DNA of 64,000 nt from Tetracentron sinense (lineage: Eukaryota; Streptophyta; Magnoliopsida; Trochodendrales; Trochodendraceae): NCBI GenBank assembly GCA_015143295.1, contig CM026552.1, forward strand, positions 61,250,944 to 61,314,943. Reading direction: 5' to 3'. A program made the position numbers and the translations under genes. The notes under the pieces were generated by a model. It had not been told where the DNA came from and did no database searches. It worked only from the letters and a program-made list of their open reading frames with translations. Position 1 is the stretch's first letter. Every line of letters starts with the position of its first letter. Below, in pieces: positions 21,050 through 33,964 of the stretch.

Positions 21050-23059
21050 TGTAGAACCCCGGAACCGAGTTCACTAGGCTATAAATAGTGTAGTGAATAG
21101 TGTCATGGACACAAGTCTTGTGAAGGCCAAGGGCTATTTATGTAATTTGGTTTATGAGCAATAATGAGAATGGTTTAAATTAGTTTAAGTATTGTTGTTG
21201 GGTGTTTGGGATGAAATAACAAGAGTATGAAATACTCTAAGTTTTTCCAAGGCAAGGGTATGAAAGATCCTAAGTATTGGTAGGTGTGTTTGGGTAAGGG
21301 AAAGAGTAAAGTGTTCTTGTGGTGTTAGAAATGGGTTAGGGTCACTAGTAAGAGCATGAAAAATGCCCTAAGGGTGTTTGTTCAAGGTCCTAAAGACCCT
21401 CTTGTGTGATCAAGGCATAATCAAAGTTGTAAAGAAGAGGGATGCCTTAACATACCCTCAACTTTAAAGAGATCTAGATTTCTCACCGTTGATCAGAATC
21501 GAGTGATTCTTGAATTTTTGGAAAGATATCAAAACCCTATTCACGGTTCATGTTTATCACTTTTTCAGATTTTGAGTCAAAGTTGGGTCAAACGAGTCTA
21601 CTAAAATTCTGGTCTACTGCAACCAATTCAGACCATTCAGCTTTAGAGTCCATTTAGACAATTAAGAACTCAAAATTGGGATTGGTACATTAGACATAAA
21701 ATTGTTCCCCTTTGAATAACGAGTTCAACTCAAGTTGAATCGTCTAAATCTGATATGTAAATCAAAAGTTATGGTCAAAACAACAAGCGAGGGTAGGGGG
21801 AAATGGCCTAGCCATTAGAACGGGCTAGTGGATGTTTTGTGTCGTTCGAACGGCCATGAAGGCCGTTCGAATGCTCTATAGGCAAAATATCCTATTGCTG
21901 ACCTTGGAGATCTTTTTAAGGATGTTTTGGTCTTTTGCCATACCCCAAAAACCTATATAAGTGCCACTTCGTGGCTTAAGGGTTACAAGAACCCTAAGAG
22001 AGATTCCAAGAGAGATTTTGAGAGAGAGAAGAGAGAGTGAAGCTAAGGTTGTTCTTGGTTGGTTCCTTGATCAAAAAGTGAAGCTTCATCTTACTTCCTC
22101 GGCGTATTCTAAAGCGCTAAACCGAAAGGATTTGGTTTGAGAAAGGTAGATACCTTCTACTACCTAGCTTGGTTATAATTCTCTATGAGTTTTCTTTGTT
22201 ATTCACTCTATGATGTTTCCTACAAAAGTAATTCTCTATGCTTAAGAAATTCTACGTTTCCATGATGTGTGCTACTTTATGGATGTGCCTCTATGCTATT
22301 AAGGTATTATATGACTTCCATGATGCTCATAAGGCTATGTACTATGTTTTACGATTTCTAAGTCTAGTAAGATGCTCAAAATCCTTATATGTTTAATTTT
22401 AAAGATTTCTAAGTCTTACAAGATGCTCACAAGTCTCACATGTACACTAGTCTCGCATGAATCGGATTTCTCATAAGTTGGATGTTTCAAAATTCATAAG
22501 AAATGTTTTAAGGAAACCTCATAAGAACTCATAAGTGATTATGCCAAACATTGGGTTGGTATTCTAAGATTGTTTCAATCATAGATGCTCACAAGTATCT
22601 CAAAAGCCCACACATATCTCACAAGGCATCATTCATATCTCACAAGGCATCATATGTGGCTCACACAACTCATAAGGACTCATAAGGACTCATAAGCACT
22701 CATAAGAACTCATAAGCGATTGATTCACGCAGGACCACATAAGATAAGTTTTTTTTTTCTACGAAAGCTCAAAAGATAAGGTGTAAAAAGCTATGCACTT
22801 GTAAACATATGATTTCCAAGTTCAATTTAAAGCATGAAATATGAATTCTTAATTCTCTACGTGCTCACATGATATTATTGCTTTATAACACTGTTAGCTA
22901 GTAGAATGTACCCACTGAGTATTCCATGCCCAGCCGAATTGTTGACTTCGGTAGGTTCTGTAGATGAACATGCTCCTAATCCTTGGATAGAGGAGGAGTA
23001 CTACAAGCCGGAGCCTGCCATGGATCATCACCAGGATGATGGAGCTCTAGATAGGAGGC
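21050..23059 (+). repeat. Truncated Tekay-like LTR (5' 2.0 kb)
   Basis: It starts TGTAGAACCCCGG. Instead of the CGATCG array it has one long palindromic site (about 21842-21872, CGTTCGAACGGCC...GGCCGTTCGAA). A TATATAA follows near 21955, then leader exon, intron region (22146-22954), imperfect hairpin and a PWIEEEY frame. The copia element at 23060 cuts it. Its 3' end is not found on the far side, so it was lost in the deletion at about 31640. Confidence 0.85.
22948..23059 (+). pseudogene. LTR-embedded PWIEEEY frame, truncated
   Basis: The frame reads SVGSVDEHAPNPWIEEEYY, then KPEPAMDHHQDD and ALDRR, where it is cut by the copia LTR. It belongs to the 46-codon type. The only core replacement is V to I. 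There is no ATG at the usual place (TTGACTTCGG). Confidence 0.45.
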
Positions 23060-24849
23060 AGTTAGCCTTTAGGTTTTGACCTAAGGCATCATCATTGATT
23101 TTGATGATAACACAATAAAGGAATGGATATTGTTTTACTAATGTCTTTTTTGAGTTTCTATGAAAATCAGATTAAGAAGAGCATTAGAGTGCCATTCAAC
23201 CAAAACATGAGTTGAATCATATTAAAGCCTATATGCAAGAACAAGTCCTAGTCAAGATCATTCAAGCTCACATCATTCAAGATGACAAAAGCTCGAAGCT
23301 CAAAGATGAAATTGAAGAAGATGGATCATCACAAAGCAATATTAAATCCAAGATCAGAAGAGAACTCTCAAGGTTTTTAGTGTCTTAGTTTAAGTTGAGA
23401 GTGTTTAGGACTTTTGTAAAAACTACTCATTAGATGGTTTGGATAAAAGCTCAATAGCCTTACATTGACCATAGGATCCTTAGAAAAATATAAAAATATA
23501 ATTAAGGACCTTAAAACATGATCATCTTTCTCATAAAGATTAAGTACAAAACCTTGGAATCAAATCCTATCTTAAGGGTTTTGAAAAATGGATTTTGCAA
23601 AGAAAATGGTCTATCCAGTCGATCAGATAGACCATCCAGCCGATCAGGCAGACCATCTAGTCGATTAGACAAGCCTTGTGATTGACTGGATAAAACAAAT
23701 TTTGTCAAAATTTGTCTGTATGTACTGATCAAGTTGAAAACCATTATGAATCCATATTAGATCATTCAAAAGCTCATTATGACATGTTAATCATGTTTAC
23801 TTAATATGTTAAAAGACTTTGGAAATCGTATAAATCATTATAGTCTAAGAAAACCAAAATCTGAATCTTGTTTGGTCTATCCAGCCGATTAGGTGGACCA
23901 TCCAGTCGATCAGGTGGTCCATCCAGTCGAATCACACAACCCTTCTAATCGACTGAATATAACAAATTGCATAAAAATTTGTTTTTATCATCTAGTCGAT
24001 CAGATGACCGATCCAGCCGATCTGGTGACCATCTATCCGATCAGTGGACTTTTCTAATTGACTGGATCACCTGAAAAAATCTGAAACTTGCCTTTAATGC
24101 TCAACGACTATATTTTAACGGGTGGTTTCGCATCTATTGCTTCTCTAACGGCTATATTCTTAAATGCACTATAAATTGAGATGTTCTATGATCTAAAATA
24201 ACAAGGGTGATCAATCTATCAATTCCCAATCATTTACCAAGATCCAAAACTCAAATCCATAGTGAAAATTCTGAAATCCCCAATACTCTTTTTTTTAGCT
24301 GAAATCCGATTTCTTAGAGTTTTTTATTTCATTCTTATCTAACTCTTAAAGGAGTGTGTATTTCGGATTCAAGATCCAAAATCTTTATGTTGTAAAGGTT
24401 CATCCTTAACCTCAAAGGATTGTGAAGGTTTGATCCTGAGCCATAAAAAGATTGTGTAACGGTTCATCCTCAGCCCGTAAAAGGATAGTAAAGGTGGTCT
24501 CCTAGCCTACAAGCGAGTGTAACGGTTTACTCTTCACCGGGAAGAAGAGGACACGGTTTGAGAATAAAATCGTGGGGAATCCTTGGAGCGGGAATAGCTC
24601 AAGGTGGGACATAGGCGGGTTGCCGAACCTCGTGAAAAATATCTGGTGTCAAGTGTTTGCATCTCTCTAACTCTCTTTACTTGACTGAATTCCATTATTG
24701 TTTACACTATTGTTTAAGCAAAATTTTCAAATTCCCTATTTTCCTTTAACTTGCCTTAAAGTTGAAATTCCGCTTAAGGAATTTAGAGTAAATAATTTTT
24801 AATTGCTATAGACCCTATTCACCCCCCTCTAGGGTCCATAGCCTAGGCA
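23060..24849 (+). repeat. Copia 5' LTR
   Basis: It aligns with 30034-31640 over the shared length. It ends in a pyrimidine-rich stretch (CACCCCCCTCTAGGG) before GGCA, typical of SIRE LTRs. Confidence 0.85.
23611..24060 (+). promoter_or_regulatory. CGATC-rich repeat array in the copia LTR
   Basis: Two blocks (23611-23695 and 23880-24060) hold repeats of CCAGTCGATCAGGTGGTCCAT and variants (CCAGCCGATCAG). LTR2 has the same at 30581-30660 and 30850-31040. The position in U3 upstream of the leader parallels the Tekay palindrome arrays, and both share a CGATC core. Confidence 0.55.
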
Positions 24850-24854
24850 AGAAG

Positions 24855-24866
24855 TGGTATGAGAGC
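24855..24866 (+). other. Primer-binding site (initiator-Met tRNA)
   Basis: TGGTATGAGAGC differs by one base from TGGTATCAGAGC and lies five bases after LTR1. Confidence 0.8.
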
Positions 24867-24918
24867 TAGAAGCTCTATATTTGATCTAAAAAATCTTAGT
24901 GTTTAAAGATATATTTAT

Positions 24919-26049
24919 ATGGAAAATTCTATAAATGTTAATACAAATACCATAGAAGAGGGCCAATCAACCAATAGACCCCCATTGTTTGATGGACAAA
25001 ACTATAACTATTGGAAAGTAAGAATGATGAATTTCATTCAAGCTTTAGATTATCATTGTTAGAAAGTTATTATGAATGGTCCTCATATCCCCTCAAAAAT
25101 TGTTAATGGAATTCAAATTCCTAAAGAAGAGGATGAATGGACTGAAGCCGATACTAAGCTTGTTCAAATCAATGCGAAGACAATAAGTAATTTATATTGT
25201 GCCTTGAGTCCTCAAGAGTTTAACAGAGTCTCGGGTTGTGACTCCGCTAAGGAAATTTGGGATAAACTCCAAATTACCTATGAAGGGACTAACCTAGTTA
25301 AGGGAGAGAAAATTAATATTTTAATCCATAAATATGAATTGTTTAAAATGATAGAGAATGAACCCATTTCTATTATGTTTTCAAGATTCACAAACATTAA
25401 TAATGAACTTAAATCTCTTGGTAAACTGTATCCCAATGTAGAAATGGTAAGAAAGATCCTCCAATCACTTTCAAAAGAATGGATTCCAAAATTGACTGTC
25501 ATCTAAGAAGCCAAGGACTTGTCCAAGCTGCCCATGGATGAACTTCTTAGATCGTTAATGACCCATGAGTCAATCATGAGGAATCAAGAAATACAAGAAG
25601 AATAGCCTTCACCTTTCAAGGGACATGCCCTAAGATCCTCCTACTACAATGAAGAAAGTGATATAGGTAGTGAAGTAGAGGAGATTGAGAAGATGGCCAA
25701 GAAATTCATGAGGTTCTTGAAACATAAGAGGAATATCAAGAAAAGGGCATTCATAAGAGAATTTGAAAAGAAAGTCATCAAATGCAAGAAGAACAAATCA
25801 AGTGATGAAGGGGAAGATGTGGTTTGTTACAAGTGTAAAAAGCTCGGTCACATCGAATCGGAGTGCCCCCTACTCAAGAAAAGATATACTTACAAGAGAA
25901 GGGCAATGAAAGCCACAACTTGGGATAACTCTGATAGAAGTTCGGATGCTAGCTCAAGTGAGGAAGAAAAGACCAATCTATGCCTCATAGTCCATGAGGA
26001 CGAGGTAAACTCTTCCCAAGATAACTCTTTATCTTTTGATGAACTTTAA
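24919..26049 (+). pseudogene. Copia gag with zinc knuckle, broken
   Basis: From ATG 24919 the frame shows PPLFDGQNYNYWKVRM at residues 22-37, the signature of copia Gag. A long helical body (NLYCALSPQEF, AKEIWDKLQITYEG) and the zinc knuckle CYKCKKLGHIESEC near 25830 follow. In-frame stops occur after LDYHC (about 25060), after KLTVI (25504-25506) and near 25603, all in one frame without frameshift. It packages element RNA when intact. This copy cannot make a full protein. Confidence 0.85.
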
Positions 26050-26417
26050 GATGCATTTGATGAACTTTATGAAAATTATACAAAAATGTCATCTAAAATT
26101 CAAATGCTTAAGAAAGAAATCTCTTCTTGTCAAAATAAACTTGAATTTGTCTAAAATGGAGATAAGTTTCTAAGAGAAGAAAATAAGACTCTTAAAAAGG
26201 AAAAAATTTATCAATTTCAAGTGAAAATGAATTCCTACTAATTGGGAATGATAAATTAGTAAATGAGAATAAGATTGTGTTAAGTGAAAAAGAAAATATC
26301 TCTCAAAAATCTCAAGTATCAACTATTGCATGCAATAAATGTGAATCTTTAAATGCTAAGGTTGAAAACTTGACTAGCACACTATCAAAATTCTCTATAG
26401 AACAAAAGAACTGAAAT

Positions 26418-26647
26418 ATGTTTCTAGTAAATCAAAAGTGTGTGTTTAATAAAGCCGTATTAGGGTACAACTTGAAAATTAAGCAAAAAGATTATAGAAA
26501 CTTTTTTACCTCTTGTACTTCAAGAAATATCTATAATTTTGTTGGTAATAAAATAATTAGACAAGTTTGGGTTCCTAAAGGAACTTCCTCTCTGAAGACT
26601 AATGTTGTTGGACCCAAAATGGTTTGGGTGTTAAAGAGTGCTACCTA
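26418..26647 (+). pseudogene. Copia gag C-terminal remnant
   Basis: It holds the SIRE-type Gag tail: a lysine-rich YNLKIKQKDYRNFF stretch, then VWVPKGT and KMVWVLK. Between 26050 and 26400 a lysine/glutamate-rich, stop-broken coiled-coil-like stretch links it to the upstream part. No pol follows. 26700-27419 is AT-rich with many TTGAA and ATGATATG words and no coding signal. Confidence 0.65.
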
Positions 26648-28754
26648 AACTTGTGGAGTAGGATACCTAAGTCAAGTTTCTTTTAAAATTGAAAATCTTG
26701 AAAAAGAACTTGATTAATAATGCTTAATATGTTTGAAATATGTTTTAATATTTTTGGTATGCTATGATATTGGTATTATGAGCCTTGAAACATGTTTTGA
26801 TAATATGATGGATGAAATGCTTGAATAATTGATTTGAGCTTATTCTTTGTATTGAATGATGATATGCTTACATGGTTTGGAAACATAAATGTTTTGATTG
26901 AATGCTTGAAACATGTATGATACAATGACATGCTTTGATGTTATGCTTGATGCTATGACTTGTTTGAAATATATGATATAATTATTTGAATTTGAATATG
27001 ATATGATGAATGTTTGATGAGTTGAAAATGGCTTGAATAATGAATCATTGCTTTGTATCACTGCACAATGTTCAACTGAGTGGTGCCGTAAATCTTTGGT
27101 ATCCATACTGGCTATTACAGAGAAACTACCCAACAAGCTCAGGAATTAGAATATTCTTGTTCACTATTTGTTGTTTGGTATGTTCTTGATATGAGTTAAA
27201 AATGTTTGACATCATGTGCATTGAAATGATTGATATTGATTGAAATGCTTTGGTGCTTCAACTTGATCATGTTTTTTGATGTTGCCATAGGGGGAGAAAT
27301 ATATAATGGAATGAAACCCATCTAAAATCCCTAATTGGTATAATATGATAAGATCTATGTGCTTAAAAGCCTTATGCAAAAAGATATCAAAATGCTAAAA
27401 TTGGTTTATCTCATTAATTTGCAGAACCCTGAAACTTTTGTTCATATCTCAGGATGCGTGTCAAGGCATGATGCCTTTGTAATATTCAAAATCCAATAAA
27501 AGAAAATATTGAAATCATGTATATGTTATTTCATAATATCTGAGTATTAAGAAGATAATAGGTGTTCACTTTATGATGGAAAAGGCGTAAGGTTTTCCCT
27601 TGAGCCTATAAGGGTGAAAAAAAAAAGGAGAAAAGGGGTTGGAATAGAAGTGGGAAAAGTCCAAGTAGTGGAATTGAGTGAAAAATGGACTCAGTGTCAA
27701 ATTTTGTAGAGCACCAATCGCTCAGTCCAAAACCAAGCGATCGGTATGTATCAACTAGTCCAAAAATTTGTATGGGGAAAAATTCCAGAGAGGTTGTTTT
27801 CAACCGATCGCTTGGTCAAAAACACTGATTGCTCGGTCATAAGCACCGATCACTCGGTCATTCGCGTTTTGCAGAAATTTCATTAAGGGTTTTTTGGTCT
27901 TTTGGCTACTCCACCCTTACCTTTAAGAGTTGGCTCGAGCCAAGGGTGTTCATAAACATCCTTAGCAATATTTTGAGAGAGAGGGAGAGAGTCCTAGGGT
28001 TTCTAATAGAGTTAGGAGATTTGAGAGAGAATCAAGGGTTTGAGAACCCTAGAAACATCCCAAATAGCTTGGATTTCTCAAGCCCAAGCTCAAGCAACGT
28101 GTAGAGTTCTTCTCCAAGCGCGGACAACGATTCTTCTCACCATTTTCAAGGGTTTTCTTCCCCTATACATGGTTAGTACACCCTCTTAGTTGGCTTTAGT
28201 AATAACCTAGGTTTTTCCTCAAGTATGATTATGGATTGATCTTGTATACTCCTTCTTGAAATGCATAATTTTCCCTAAAATGCAAAGGTTAAAGTAAATG
28301 GTGGTGATGGATGTGTGGAATTGATGATTAGTTGAGGCGATTGGATGCCATGTAGGACGTGATTGTTGTTGTTGTGTGATGGAGAAATGGGAATGGCAAT
28401 GTACTCATAATGAATACACTCCATGTGCTTGATGAAATGTTGAACTTGAAAAACATGAGTAAAATGCTAAAGGGATGTTGCATGCCAAGTATTTGATGAA
28501 ATGTATGTATGAAGTTAGACCCACAACTATGCAATATGAATTAGGGACTTTTCTCCAATAAATTGGTAATCATGCTAATATGCTTTACATATTCTTTAAC
28601 TCTCATATGCTTATAGGGATCTTGAAATGCTACTTGATACTTAATTTCATGCTACCATGATGTCACCTATTGATTATACACGAGTGCTAAGAATCGAAAT
28701 AATTAGTGAAACTCATCAAGAATGACACACAAGAACTCGTAAGAACTTACAAGT

Positions 28755-29290
28755 AATGCTCATAAGTATTGGTGGATTGTCAAGGAGGTTGGTAGCCCCA
28801 GTTAAGGGTGCTAACCTCTTGTTCACAAGAAAAGCTCACAAGTACATGGTCAAGGAGGTTGGTAGCCCAGGGATGTGTAGATGCTAACCTCTTGCTCACA
28901 AGAAAAGGTCTCACAAGTTGCTCATAAGAAAGGCTCACAAGTACATCGTCAAGGAAGTTGGTAGCCTAGGGATGTGCAGGTGCTAACCTCTTGCTCACAA
29001 GAAAAGGTCTCACAAGTTGCTCACAAGAAAAGGCTCATAAGTTGATGTATGGTCAAGGAAATTGGTAGCCCAGGTTGTACGGGTACTAATCTTTCGCTCA
29101 CAAGAATAACGAAAAGAAGGCTCATAATAATCTCACAAGGTTTATAAGGAAACTCATAAGAAACTCATAAGAATCTCACAAGGTTTATAAGGAACTCATA
29201 AGGAAACTCATAAGAAACTCATAAGGAACTCATAGGAAAACTCATAAGGAACGCATAAGGAACTCATAAGAAAAGACTCATATGACTCAC
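28755..29290 (+). repeat. Minisatellites in the LTR intron region
   Basis: Repeats of GTCAAGGAGGTTGGTAGCCC (about 115-bp spacing, four copies) are followed by a run of GGAACTCATAAGAAACTCAT units (29130-29290). The first type is related to the 69-70-bp unit at 34553-34968. Confidence 0.75.
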
Positions 29291-29450
29291 AGACGTGTTT
29301 TGGCTTTCATGAGAAGTATGAATTGATAAATGCTTTCGTATGATATTGTTTTGAATGATTATAAACTGTACTCTTTCCAGCACTTGCATATGCTATTGTG
29401 TTCGTTATTGCTATTGTTAATTAGGAGCTTGTACTCGCTGCAGTACTTTT

Positions 29451-29591
29451 ATGTCGGTAGGTACTGTGGACAACCTCAACCCTGAGGCTTGGGTTGAGGA
29501 AGAGTATGTAGAGGAGAGGGAGCCACCTATCCTGATGCAGTCGCAGAAGGATAGAGACCGAGACGTGTGGCCGTATTTAGATTATTGTTGA
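29451..29591 (+). CDS. LTR-embedded small ORF, AWVEEEY peptide (46 aa)
   Basis: ATG 29451 to TGA 29589-29591. The peptide starts MSVGTVDNLNPEAWVEEEY, then VEEREPPI, and ends YLDYC. It has the same length as the copy at 35231. The frame survives in an LTR whose promoter has visibly decayed, although that could be chance over a short span. Confidence 0.42.
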   Translation: MSVGTVDNLNPEAWVEEEYVEEREPPILMQSQKDRDRDVWPYLDYC

Positions 29592-30020
29592 GCATAGTGG
29601 GCTCGATAGTTCTTTTGTATTTTGATAGGTGGGCATGTCTACCTTTACTGATATGTTTTGTATAAAACTTGGAATACTTGTCAGGTAGATAGAAAAGAAA
29701 AAGTTGATTTACGCTTCTGCACTCATGTTTTAGCTTCCGCGCTCTGTATCATGTATGGATTTAGTATGTTTTTACCTTGTTCATTTTAGGATGGTTTGGT
29801 AGGTATGATTAGTCACACCTAAAGTATCTCTTAACTCCTAGTGGGTATTTTGGGGCGCGACATAATTAGGATTAGTAACTAAACCATATGCAAATGGATT
29901 AAAATTCTTATATTAAAATAAATGCATATGTTTAGGAGGAGCTTACCTCAAATCTTTAATAGATATTATTTATTGAGGGGAAGTTTTGTCCCAACTCATT
30001 CCATTATTATGTCATCATCA

Positions 30021-30033
30021 AAAAGTAGGAGAT
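30021..30033 (+). other. Copia polypurine tract
   Basis: AAAAGTAGGAGAT lies directly before LTR2. A second, isolated tract-like AGGGGGAGAAAT occurs at 27290. Confidence 0.7.
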
Positions 30034-31640
30034 TGTTAGCCTTTAGGTTTTGACCTAATGCAACATCATTAATTTTGATGATAACACAATAAAGGAATCG
30101 ATATTGTGTTACTAATGTCTCTTTTGAGTTTCTATAAAAATCAGATTAAGAAGAGCATTAGAGTAACATTCAATCAACGCATGAGTTGAATCATATTAAA
30201 GCCTATATGCAAAAACAAGTCCTAGTTAAGATCATTCAAGCTCACATCATTCAAGATGAAAAAAGCTCAAAGCTCAAACATGAAATTGAAGAAGATGGAT
30301 CATCACAAATCAATATTAGATCCAAGATTAGAAGAGAACTCTCAAGGTTTTTAGTGTCTTAGTTTAAGTTGAGAGTGCTTAGGACTTTTGTAAAAATTCC
30401 TCATTAGATGGTTTGGATAAAAGCTCAATAACCTTAGATTGACCATAGGATCCATAAACAAATATAAAAATATAATTAAGGACCTTAAAACATGGTTATC
30501 TTTCTCATAAAGATTAAGCACAAAACCTTGGAATCAAACCCTATCTTAAAGGTTTTGAAAAATAGATTTTGCAAAGAAAATGGTCTATCTAGTCGATCAG
30601 ATAGACCATCCAGCCAATCAGGCAGACCATCTAGTCGAATAGACAAGCCTTGTGATCAATTAGATATAACAAATTTTATCAAAATTTGTCTGCATGTACT
30701 GATCAAGTTGAAAACCATTATAAATCCATATTAGATCATTCAAAAGATCATTATGAGATGTTAATCATGTTTACTTAATATGTTAAAAGACTTTGGAAAT
30801 CGTGCAAATCATTATAGTCTAAGAAAACAAAAATCTGAATCTTGTTTGGTCTATCCAGCCGATTAGGTGGACCATCTAGTCGATCAGGTGGTCCTTCCAG
30901 TCGATCACACAACCCTTCTAATCAATTAGATATAAAAAAATGCATAAAAATTTGTTTTTATCATCTTGTCGATCAGATGACTGATCCAGCTGATCTGGTG
31001 ACCATCCAACCGATCAGAAGACTTTTCTAATCGACTGGATAACCTGGAAAAAATATGAAACTCGCCTTTAATGCTCAACGGCTATATTTTAATGGGTGAT
31101 TTTGCATCTATTGCTTCTCCAACGGCTATATTCTTAAATGCACTATAAATTGAGATGTTCTATGATCTAAAATAACAAGGGTGATCAATCTATCAATTCC
31201 CAATCATTCACCAAGATCCAAAACTCAAATCCATCATGAAAAATCTGAAATCCCCAATACTCTGTTTTTCAGCTGAAATCTAATCCATCTTTTGTGAGAT
31301 TTCTTAGAGTATGTTATTCCATTCTTATCTAACTCTTAAAGGAGTATGTATTTCGGATTCAAGATCCAGAATCTCTACATTGTAAAGGTTCATCCTTAAC
31401 CTTAAAGGATTTTGAAGGTTTGATCCTGAGCCATAAAAGGATTTTGTAACGGTTCATCCTTAGCCTGTAAAAGGATAGTAAAGGTGGTCTCCTAGCCTGC
31501 AAGGGAGTGTAACGGTTTACTCTTCACCCAGAAGAAGAGGACACGGTTTGGGAATAAAATCGTGGAGAATCCTTGGAGTGGGAATAGCTCAAGGCGGGGA
31601 AGTAGGTGGGTTGCCGAACCTCGTGAACAATATCCTGTGT
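30034..31640 (+). repeat. Copia 3' LTR, truncated
   Basis: It follows LTR1 until TATCCTGTGT (31640), where similarity stops about 190 bp short of the LTR end. The next bases belong to the Tat/Ogre element. Confidence 0.85.
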
Positions 31641-32399
31641 TAGCTCATTCAATACCAGGGGTAGAATATGTGACGCCCCAAACCAGCGCCTAAGGAAATC
31701 ATGTTCCGAGACGCATGCCTAGTCATCAATGACACACAGTAGAAGACTTTACCCGCGAAAATGCGTGAATTTTAAACTTTTCTTATGAGTTTACATAAGC
31801 AATAACAACTGGTCATCACAATAACCCATCATAAGCAAATGCGTTACCTCACTGGCTACAAGTAGTCCTTACTTTGGCACCACAACTATGCCAGAACACT
31901 TTCCAAACTGTATCAATCGTAGCTCCTTGCTAATCTACAATCACTCATGAATTTGAAGACATAAGATGAAGGAGTGAGCTATAAAGCCCAGCAAAATTCC
32001 ATAGTCCATCTAAACTATTTTTCACATATTAACATTCATCAATAATGATATATTGGTATAGTACAATTCTCATATTTATAATAATATCGTAATTTGTGAC
32101 CTGAGGTCACTCAGGGCTATCTCACCCTATTCGAAGGTCCTAACCTCCAAGTTGTCAAATTCATCCAGTCATTTTCCATAACACCAGGTTACCATTTCAG
32201 ATAACCGCTCACGCTTTATCCTTGAGTCCACAGACTCGATCAACTAGGCCTTCTCCTGTATACCACCTCTATCCATGAGTCCACAAACTCAATTATTAAC
32301 CAATCGGGACTTCTCCCGATCATAACCAATCATTGGGTATGTTGACCTAATTAATCTTTAAATCATCATATTCTACACATAACCCAGGTCTTACCCGAT

Positions 32400-32950
32400 A
32401 ACCGCCAGGAACAATACTTCTAACACATCACACTCTGTCAGGATCAACACGTCTGCCACTTTATATTTTCCCTCTATGGGAACACCGAACACACATAACC
32501 ACATTTGTCAGGAAACACATCTGATCGCCAGGATACACATCTGATCAGCCAGGATACACATCTGATAGCCAGGAAACCCATCCAACTTATCAGGAAAATG
32601 AAACTCATCTGACAAGCTAGGGGCACACCTCTGACTAACAAGAAACACCTGACCACCAGGAAACACCTGTCTATCAGGTACACATCTGACATATCACTCT
32701 GTCAGGCATAACACCTCTGACATGACACCCTTGTTAGGAAACACATTTGATTACCAGGAACACATCTGACCTGCCAGGAATAACACATCTGACATTTCAG
32801 GAATACCCTCTGACATTAAATCCTGTCAGGTACAACACCTCTGACATCAAATCCTGTCAGGCAAAACACATCTGACATTAACCTGTCAGGCACAACACTT
32901 CTGACATCAAATCTTGTCAAGCACAACACCTCTGACAACTACCATCATAT
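32400..32950 (-). repeat. CTGACA/TGTCAG tandem array in family F LTR
   Basis: About 20 short units alternate ATCTGACA or CTCTGACA with CTGTCAGG at 20-30-bp spacing, so neighbouring units can pair as hairpins. Confidence 0.75.
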
Positions 32951-33387
32951 ATCATCACAACCTTTATTGGTTGCATACCTACTAACACAGGCCAATGCCC
33001 CCTCAAGGTAACATCATTGAGTTCGTAAACTCAATACATCACTGGGTCCATAGACTCCAATCCAACATTGAGCCTATGGCCTAATGCCGTCCCAACTCTC
33101 TCGACTATCAGTCACGGAGGAACCTGAGCTCATAATAGATACCGCCTCTCCGAACCTATCAAAAGAAGGACCACTGTAGCACCCCAGACTTTTTCATCCT
33201 TAATGAATACCACCTTCATAGCTAATTGGCCGTTTTTATAGCCTAATTAATAAATAAGGGAGAAATCGGAAATTCCGAAATGTTAGAAATGTTCGTTTTC
33301 GAAAGACGGATCCAACGCAAGTTGAATCGTCGAAATCCGACAAGCGAGTCAAAAGATATGGTCAAAACAGTCCAGACATACAGAAGA

Positions 33388-33571
33388 CCGATCGCTCGGT
33401 CCAGTCAGCGATCGATCGGTCCATAACCGATCGATCGGTAGCTATCGCACGGTCAGAAATTTTGTATGGGGAAATTTTCCAGAGAGCATGTTTTTGTCCG
33501 GTCGCTCGGTCAAGAACACCGATCTCTCGGTAGGCAACCGATCGATCGGTCATAACCACCGATCGCTCGGT
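33388..33571 (+). promoter_or_regulatory. CGATCG palindrome array
   Basis: Seven to eight sites (ACCGATCGCTCGGT, ACCGATCGATCGGT) surround the spacer TATGGGGAAATTTTCCAGAG. No clear TATA box follows. Confidence 0.55.
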
Positions 33572-33964
33572 CTTCGCGTTTTTGCAGAATTTTCATTAAG
33601 GGCTTTTTCGTCTTTTGGGGGTTAAACCCTTTCTCCTTAAGGCTTGCCCGAGCCTTAGGGCATCATTCACTATACTTAGAGAGATTTGGGAGATAAGAGA
33701 GAAGAGAAAAGGGTTTCCTAAAACCTAGGTTGCTTTTGGAGAAGAAATCAAAGGGGTGAAGACCCTAGATCGTCCCCAAGCACGTTTTCTTCAAGATTTC
33801 AACTCAAGCTCGTGTGGAGGTGCATTCTCCAAGCTAGGGCAGCACTCACTCATGTTTTGAAAGAGGTTTCTTCCCCCAACTCAAGTCCCCTTCAAGCAAA
33901 GGCTTCCTCCTTCCAAATAGAGCTTCTATTTCAAGGTTTCTTCAAGATCAAACCTTGATCTAAG

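Larger units (their letters stand above)
27420..29862 (+). repeat. Solo Tekay-like LTR, old (2.44 kb)
   Basis: It starts TGCAGAACCCTGAAAC (a decayed TGTAGAACCCCG) and ends GGGGCGCGACA, with a perfect TSD TAATT at 27415-27419 and 29863-29867. The palindrome array (27716-27862) has lost sites by C/T and G/A changes. The hairpin before the small ORF is deleted. It is close to the 33175-35651 LTR in its 3' half. Confidence 0.88.
23060..31640 (+). mobile_element. SIRE/Maximus-type Ty1/copia element, gag only, 3' truncated
   Basis: Long LTRs (1790 bp; the second truncated at about 1607 bp), a Met-tRNA primer site, a broken gag with a CCHC knuckle, a long AT-rich 3' part and a polypurine tract ending GGAGAT. 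No protease, integrase or RT is seen, so it is non-autonomous. A solo LTR (27420-29862) sits in its 3' part. LTR1 begins AGTTAGCC where LTR2 begins TGTTAGCC (T to A). Confidence 0.85.
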
